Shown: one piece after another, positions 60,034-64,000 of the stretch | Layout of the letters: each line of letters opens with the position of its first letter | How positions within the stretch are numbered: the first letter of the stretch is position 1 | Assembly: GCF_030512175.1 (NCBI RefSeq) | Contig: NZ_JAULBL010000002.1 | Span: 2,106,149-2,170,148 of the forward strand | Origin: Paeniglutamicibacter sulfureus | Lineage (GTDB): Bacteria > Actinomycetota > Actinomycetes > Actinomycetales > Micrococcaceae | Direction of reading: 5' to 3' | DNA: 64,000 nucleotides | Made by a program: the position numbers and the translations under genes | The notes under the pieces: model-generated | Told to the model about the DNA's origin: nothing | The model's input: the letters and a program-made list of their open reading frames with translations, nothing else | Database searches by the model: none

Positions 60034-60679
60034 GTGCTTCCTCCAGGAATCCGGGACGCCAGTTCACGGCCGGCAAGGGTAGTTCTACGGGGTTTCCGCC
60101 AGGATTTGCGATGTCATCGAATAGGGCTGTGAACGCCGTGGCATCGGATGGAACCAGGAAACTGATATTGGCCCGAACCTGTGACCCCGGGGCCATCAAA
60201 CCGGGGGTGAGGTCGTTCCAACGGTTGACGACGAGCCACGGTTGGCTGTTGCCTTGGATGCGCAGCAGCCCCGGCGAGAACATTTGGTCCTCGTCACTTT
60301 CATTGAAGACCTCGAGCTGGAGAAGCAAATGGTCCCCGAATGTCATGTTGACCGGTTGCCGGGTTCCGTCGACTGTCGACTGGTGCCCGGAGTGGCCGCC
60401 TCCGGTGGCGGCGCCGGATGCCAGTCTTGCTTGGCGCTCGGCCCGAGATATCCGCGCCTGTCCGAAGCTGGTTTGTACGGTGGTGGTGCCCAACGGTCCG
60501 GCGGCGGTGAATGCGGCTGCCAATGCAGCGATGCCGCCCGCGCCCAGGACGAGTGAGGCTCCAATGGTGATGCCGAAAGAGCGTCGCGAAAGCAGTGGTC
60601 TAGCGGATTCCGGTGTCACGGGTCGCGACCCGATGTTGTGATGGCGCGGAGCAGCGCGATTTCCCCAAGTTTCAAGCAT
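60026..60679 (-). CDS. Tat-exported protein, first gene of the copper-oxidase operon
   Basis: This 217-residue protein has a Tat signal: SRRSFGITIGASLVLGAGGI with the twin Arg at 32-33, then a hydrophobic core. The mature part has a short His-containing GGGHSGHQST stretch and a beta-strand-rich domain (LLLQLEVFNESDEDQMFSPG; ANISFLVPSDATAF) that may be an immunoglobulin-like or cupredoxin-like fold. I cannot name a family. It is the only protein of the three with a clear export signal, so it may carry the two oxidase subunits across the membrane. GGAGG lies 11 bases before the chosen ATG. Confidence 0.7.
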   Translation of the reverse strand: MLETWGNRAAPRHHNIGSRPVTPESARPLLSRRSFGITIGASLVLGAGGIAALAAAFTAAGPLGTTTVQTSFGQARISRAERQARLASGAATGGGHSGHQSTVDGTRQPVNMTFGDHLLLQLEVFNESDEDQMFSPGLLRIQGNSQPWLVVNRWNDLTPGLMAPGSQVRANISFLVPSDATAFTALFDDIANPGGNPVELPLPAVNWRPGFLEEAHV

Positions 60680-60778
60680 GGCTGGTACAACCTCCCCAAG
60701 TTCCCAAATTCCCAAGCAATCTCCGGGTTAGCCAAGAACCGGAGATAATCCCAACGATGTAAATACTTCCCAAGTATT
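60661..60778. promoter_or_regulatory. Repeated TTCCCAAG elements and a 17-bp palindrome before the copper-oxidase operon
   Basis: Three 8-base units (TCCCCAAG, TTCCCAAA, TTCCCAAG) stand head to tail at 60693-60716, with further copies at 60661 and 60767. The last lies inside AATACTT-CCC-AAGTATT (60762-60778), a perfect 7-bp dyad. All are in the leader or promoter of the minus-strand operon. They look like multiple binding sites of one regulator; the regulator is not in the window. Confidence 0.5.
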
Positions 60779-61006
60779 GAAGTCAGTATGGTCCGCGGAC
60801 AGGGCACTGTAAAGGGCTCGGGCGGGATTGTGTCCGCGTCGCAATGTTTCGGGTGGTTTGCTCAACGGATGGGACGCGCTAATTTGGGCGGGCGACTGGG
60901 GTTCATGAACCCCGAGCGATGAAGATGCTCAGCAGGAGGTGTCTTGGGTGCAGACCCTGAACCCGGCGTCCATGCGGTGGGAATGCATGGGGGGACGGGA
61001 TGGCAA

Positions 61007-61064
61007 AAGCCCGATTCAATGATCCCGTCACGCTATGCGAAAGGGAAAACCACGAATCGGGCTT
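61007..61064 (-). terminator. Hairpin downstream of mqo
   Basis: AAGCCCGATTC (61007-61017) pairs with GAATCGGGCTT (61054-61064), with a 36-base loop that has its own small stem TCCC/GGGA. On the minus strand the stem is followed by TTTT, 43 bases past the mqo stop. The stretch 60808-61006 holds nothing else I can support. Confidence 0.65.
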
Positions 61065-61106
61065 CTGTCTTGGTCCAACCGGAGGGGGTGCCGGCGCACC
61101 TACTAG

Positions 61107-62588
61107 TTAAGCGAGGCCGAGGACCTTGTCGGTCTCGGTACGCACTTCGGCGTAGAGCGAGGCATTCTCGTTGAGCTTCACCCCATAGGACGGGATGATC
61201 TCCTTGAGCTTGGATTCCCAGCCGGCAAACTGCTTCGGGAAGCAGCGGCCCAACAGCCCAATCATGATCGGGGTCGCGGTCGAGGCTCCCGGGGAGGCGC
61301 CGAGCAGCCCGGAGATGGTGCCGTCGGCGGAGGTAATGACCTCGGTGCCGAACTGCAGCACGCCGCCCTTCTTGGCGTCCTTCTTGATGACCTGGACGCG
61401 CTGTCCGGCGGTGATCAATTCCCACTTCTCGCCGGTGGCCTCGGGCAGGTACTCGCGAAGCGCGTCGTCCTTCTTGCCGCGCGATTTGAGCACCTCCTTG
61501 ATCAGGTACACGGTGAGGTCCAGGTTGTCCTTGCCCACGGCCAGCATCGGCAGGATGTTGTGCGCTCGGATCGAGGCCGGGAGGTCCAGCAGCGAGGAAG
61601 TCTTCAGGAAGTTGGTGGAGAAGCCAGCGTAGGGGCCGAACATCAGCGAGCGCTTGCCGTCGACGAAGCGGGTGTCCAGGTGCGGCACGCTCATGGGCGG
61701 GGCGCCGACCGAGGCCTGGCCGTAGACCTTGGCATGGTGCTGGTCGATGATCGCATCGTCGGTGCAACGCAGGAACTGGCCGGAGACAGGGAAGCCGCCG
61801 AAGCCCTTGATTTCGTCGATGCCTGCCTTCTGCAGCAGGCCCAGTGCACCGCCGCCGGCGCCCACAAACACGAACTTCGCCTTGACGGTGCGCTTGGCCT
61901 TGGTGGCGTTGTCGCGCACGGAAACATCCCATCCGGCGCCGTCGCGCTTGATGCCGGTAACGCGGTGACCGAAGTTGACCTCGGCTCCGTTGGCCGCAAG
62001 GTTCTCGGTCATTTGGCGGGTCAGCGAACCGAAGTCCACGTCGGTGCCGGAGACCACGCGGGAGGCTGCAACGCGCTGGGACTCGTCGCGGCCGTTGGCC
62101 ACCAGCGGGGCCCAGGACTTGATGGTGTCCAGGTCCTCGGTGTGCTCGATCTCGTTGAAGAGCGTGTGGGGCTTGAGCGCTTCGTAACGGGTCTTGAGGT
62201 AGTTGGCGTGGTCGTCGCCGATGACGAAGCTCATGTGCGGCAGCGCGTTGATGAACGTGGAGGGATCGCCAACCTGCTTGTTCTTCACCAGGTGCGAGAA
62301 GAACTGGCGCGAGACCTGGAACTGCTCATTGATGCCGATGGCCTTGGCCGGGTCGACGCTGCCGTCGGGGCCGGCCGCGGTGTAGTTCAGTTCGCAGAGT
62401 GCCGAGTGGCCGGTTCCCGCGTTGTTCCAAGGGGAGGAAGACTCGAGGCCGGCCTGGTCCAGGTTCTCGAAAAGGCCAATGCTCCACCCCGGCTCCAGCT
62501 GCTTGATCATGGTGCCGAGCGTCGCGCTCATGACACCGGCGCCGATGAGAACGACGTCGAAAGACTGATTGGTGGATTCAGAAGGCAC
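61107..62588 (-). CDS. mqo: Malate:quinone oxidoreductase
   Basis: This 493-residue membrane-associated flavoprotein oxidises malate to oxaloacetate and passes electrons to quinone, joining the citric acid cycle to respiration. FAD-binding [19 protein letters not shown], the [20 protein letters not shown] stretch, [19 protein letters not shown], and the C-terminal [16 protein letters not shown] are family signatures. GTG at 62588 has GGAGAA six bases upstream and gives the normal family length. It is a single gene, ended by a hairpin. Confidence 0.96.
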   Translation of the reverse strand: MPSESTNQSFDVVLIGAGVMSATLGTMIKQLEPGWSIGLFENLDQAGLESSSPWNNAGTGHSALCELNYTAAGPDGSVDPAKAIGINEQFQVSRQFFSHLVKNKQVGDPSTFINALPHMSFVIGDDHANYLKTRYEALKPHTLFNEIEHTEDLDTIKSWAPLVANGRDESQRVAASRVVSGTDVDFGSLTRQMTENLAANGAEVNFGHRVTGIKRDGAGWDVSVRDNATKAKRTVKAKFVFVGAGGGALGLLQKAGIDEIKGFGGFPVSGQFLRCTDDAIIDQHHAKVYGQASVGAPPMSVPHLDTRFVDGKRSLMFGPYAGFSTNFLKTSSLLDLPASIRAHNILPMLAVGKDNLDLTVYLIKEVLKSRGKKDDALREYLPEATGEKWELITAGQRVQVIKKDAKKGGVLQFGTEVITSADGTISGLLGASPGASTATPIMIGLLGRCFPKQFAGWESKLKEIIPSYGVKLNENASLYAEVRTETDKVLGLA

Positions 62589-62680
62589 GGGGGTTCTCCA
62601 TTGAAAGTTCGTCTTGACTCTAGGCAAGACTAGCGCCATCCGGGGGTGTCCAAGAAATTGGTCCCTTGACAGCGGGCTGA

Positions 62681-64000
62681 TTAAGTGTTCATCCTCACAT
62701 CGGTGAAGACTTCGTCCAAAACCGGGGACGAGGGGTAGTTCCTTACGGAATCGTTGAAGGCCAACGCGGAGATGGGGAAGGCCAGGGGAAGAGCTGGCAA
62801 GTCCTTGGCCAAGGTATTGGAAAGGTCCTGGTATGCGTTGATGCGCTGCTCTCCGGAGGGCATGGAACGAGCCAGCAGCACCTGCGCGGAAAGGACGGGG
62901 GAGTCGTAGCCGAATTGCTGCTTGTTGTCCGCAAAGAGTGCGCTCATGAAGTCATCCGGGTCCCGATAGCCGCCGTTGAAACCCAGCAGGTGAAGGCCAG
63001 GGGTGTCCCCGGAGCGGACCGCGGCGACATAGCCGTCGTTCCAGTCCATCGGCACCGGTGCGATCTTGATTCCGACCAGGGCCAACTGCCGTGAGATTTC
63101 TGCATAGATGAGTTCGGGCAGGGGCAGGTAGGCCCGGGAGATGTTCAAGGGGTACAGGAACGGGATGGGGCTTCCGTCGTAGTCGCAGGATTCGAGCAGG
63201 TCCTTGGCACGGTTGGAATCCGGGCCGTAGTACGTGTCCGAGGTCTTGATCCCCAGCGAAGCGGGCAAAAAGCCCCGGGCTTCCTTGGTGCCGGAGATGT
63301 AGAACTGTTCAATGATCTTTTGCCTGTCGATTCCGTGGGCAATCGCCTGGCGGAATTCCTCCTTGGCCAACCATTTGTTTTTCTGGTTCATCCCCAAATA
63401 GGTCACGGAGTACGGGTCTCGCTGCACGATGAGCTTGCCCTCGCGCACCAATTCGCGCAACCCCGTCACCGCGACCAGGTCGAAGCCGTCGATCTCGCCG
63501 CGGTCCAAGGCACCCAGGCGCCCGGAGGGCGTACGGATTTCACGGAAGACGACCAGGGTGGGAGCGGTGGCGTTGGCTTCCACGGCGGCGGCATCCCAGT
63601 ATTCGGGGAAGCTGCGCAAGGTCACCGCCCCGTCCTTCCAAGATACGAACTTGTACGGCCCGGTGCCTACCGGCTGGGTTGACAGGTAGGACACCTGGTC
63701 GTTCGATGTCGCGGGGGTGGCAAGCGCCTTGGGCGAGGCCAAGGCCAGGCCGGGCAGCGTCAACGCCTCGATGAGTCCGGAGATCGGCTGGCGCAGGGTC
63801 AGCACCACGGTGTGGGTGTCTGCGGCCTTGATGGATCCGAAGTAGCTGGCGGTGCCACCGACGCTGGTCCCCACGAACGGATTTGCCCTGAGCTGTTCAC
63901 GGAGCGACGTCAGCAACGCCGTCTGCGCCGCGTGCTCAACGAGCTTTTGGGGGTCAACGGATTCGTTGCCGTCCTCGTTCGCGGTTGCCTTGGGTTCGGG
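62681..64000 (-). CDS. ABC transporter substrate-binding protein, family 5 (peptide/nickel type), partial
   Basis: The visible 439 residues are the middle and C-terminal part of a family 5 extracellular binding protein (OppA/DppA-like); the frame stays open to the window's right edge, so the signal peptide and start are outside. Typical segments are [52 protein letters not shown]-like [20 protein letters not shown] and [14 protein letters not shown]-like [20 protein letters not shown]. Such proteins deliver peptides, nickel or sugars to ABC importers. Permease genes would lie outside the window or elsewhere. Confidence 0.88.
   Translation of the reverse strand, partial: PEPKATANEDGNESVDPQKLVEHAAQTALLTSLREQLRANPFVGTSVGGTASYFGSIKAADTHTVVLTLRQPISGLIEALTLPGLALASPKALATPATSNDQVSYLSTQPVGTGPYKFVSWKDGAVTLRSFPEYWDAAAVEANATAPTLVVFREIRTPSGRLGALDRGEIDGFDLVAVTGLRELVREGKLIVQRDPYSVTYLGMNQKNKWLAKEEFRQAIAHGIDRQKIIEQFYISGTKEARGFLPASLGIKTSDTYYGPDSNRAKDLLESCDYDGSPIPFLYPLNISRAYLPLPELIYAEISRQLALVGIKIAPVPMDWNDGYVAAVRSGDTPGLHLLGFNGGYRDPDDFMSALFADNKQQFGYDSPVLSAQVLLARSMPSGEQRINAYQDLSNTLAKDLPALPLAFPISALAFNDSVRNYPSSPVLDEVFTDVRMNT

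Noticed and set aside
1-64000. tRNA, rRNA, CRISPR arrays, prophage or origin of replication
   Set aside because: No cloverleaf, rRNA core, regularly spaced repeats, phage structural genes or clustered DnaA boxes were seen by reading. A covariance-model scan would be needed to exclude small RNAs and riboswitches.

Overview
The window is high-GC DNA with dense genes, frequent GTG/TTG starts, 4-8 nt stop/start overlaps and strong AGGAGG-type ribosome sites. Gene content points to an actinobacterium of the Micrococcaceae (Arthrobacter, Paeniglutamicibacter or a relative): an NrtR-nadA-nadB-nadC-cysteine desulfurase operon, malate:quinone oxidoreductase, TIGR03086 and DUF6480-like proteins, DevS/DevR-like regulators and CsbD/PRC-barrel/SPW stress proteins. 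The genus is inferred. I found no rRNA, tRNA or CRISPR array.

Layout. 1-4.5 kb: the edge of a glycosyltransferase, then a forward stress-type cluster (small acidic proteins, a membrane protein, DUF4235, a short-chain dehydrogenase, a DUF6480-like protein). 4.9-8.6 kb: a KdpDE-like two-component pair divergent from a TrkH potassium transporter. 8.7-15.9 kb: an alpha/beta hydrolase, a SWIM/DUF6493-like pair, and an ArsR-controlled SRPBCC cluster. 16-21.8 kb: the translationally coupled NAD biosynthesis operon, with a likely NrtR operator in front. 21.8-27.5 kb: TOPRIM, GNAT, GAF kinase/LuxR regulator, HD and DUF488 genes. 27.6-35.8 kb: a sugar locus with ABC permeases, binding protein and PfkB kinase on the minus strand, divergent from a DeoR regulator and a GH4 6-phospho-glycosidase. 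An IS1380-family element sits inside the 3' end of the binding-protein gene with a perfect 5-bp target duplication. 35.8-48.1 kb: a YbdK-type ligase, an ABC-F ATPase, SPW, GNAT, MarR/LLM oxidoreductase, an MFS exporter, a PPOX protein and a large RND exporter.

48.1-60.8 kb is more accessory. It has long gene-poor stretches, a proline-rich acidic protein, a second YbdK-type ligase, a complete IS3-family element, a regulator with a degenerate ImmA/IrrE-like domain, Rho_N, CsbD and PRC-barrel stress genes, and a small acidic gene cut by an in-frame stop. It ends with a three-gene operon: a Tat-signal protein and two multicopper-oxidase-like proteins whose copper motifs are divided between them. 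The last 3 kb carry mqo and a partial peptide-type ABC binding protein.

Most interesting: the apparently split multicopper oxidase with one shared Tat signal (57.1-60.7 kb), followed by the precise IS1380 disruption of the sugar transporter, the nonsense-interrupted acidic paralogue, and the SWIM/DUF6493 pair.
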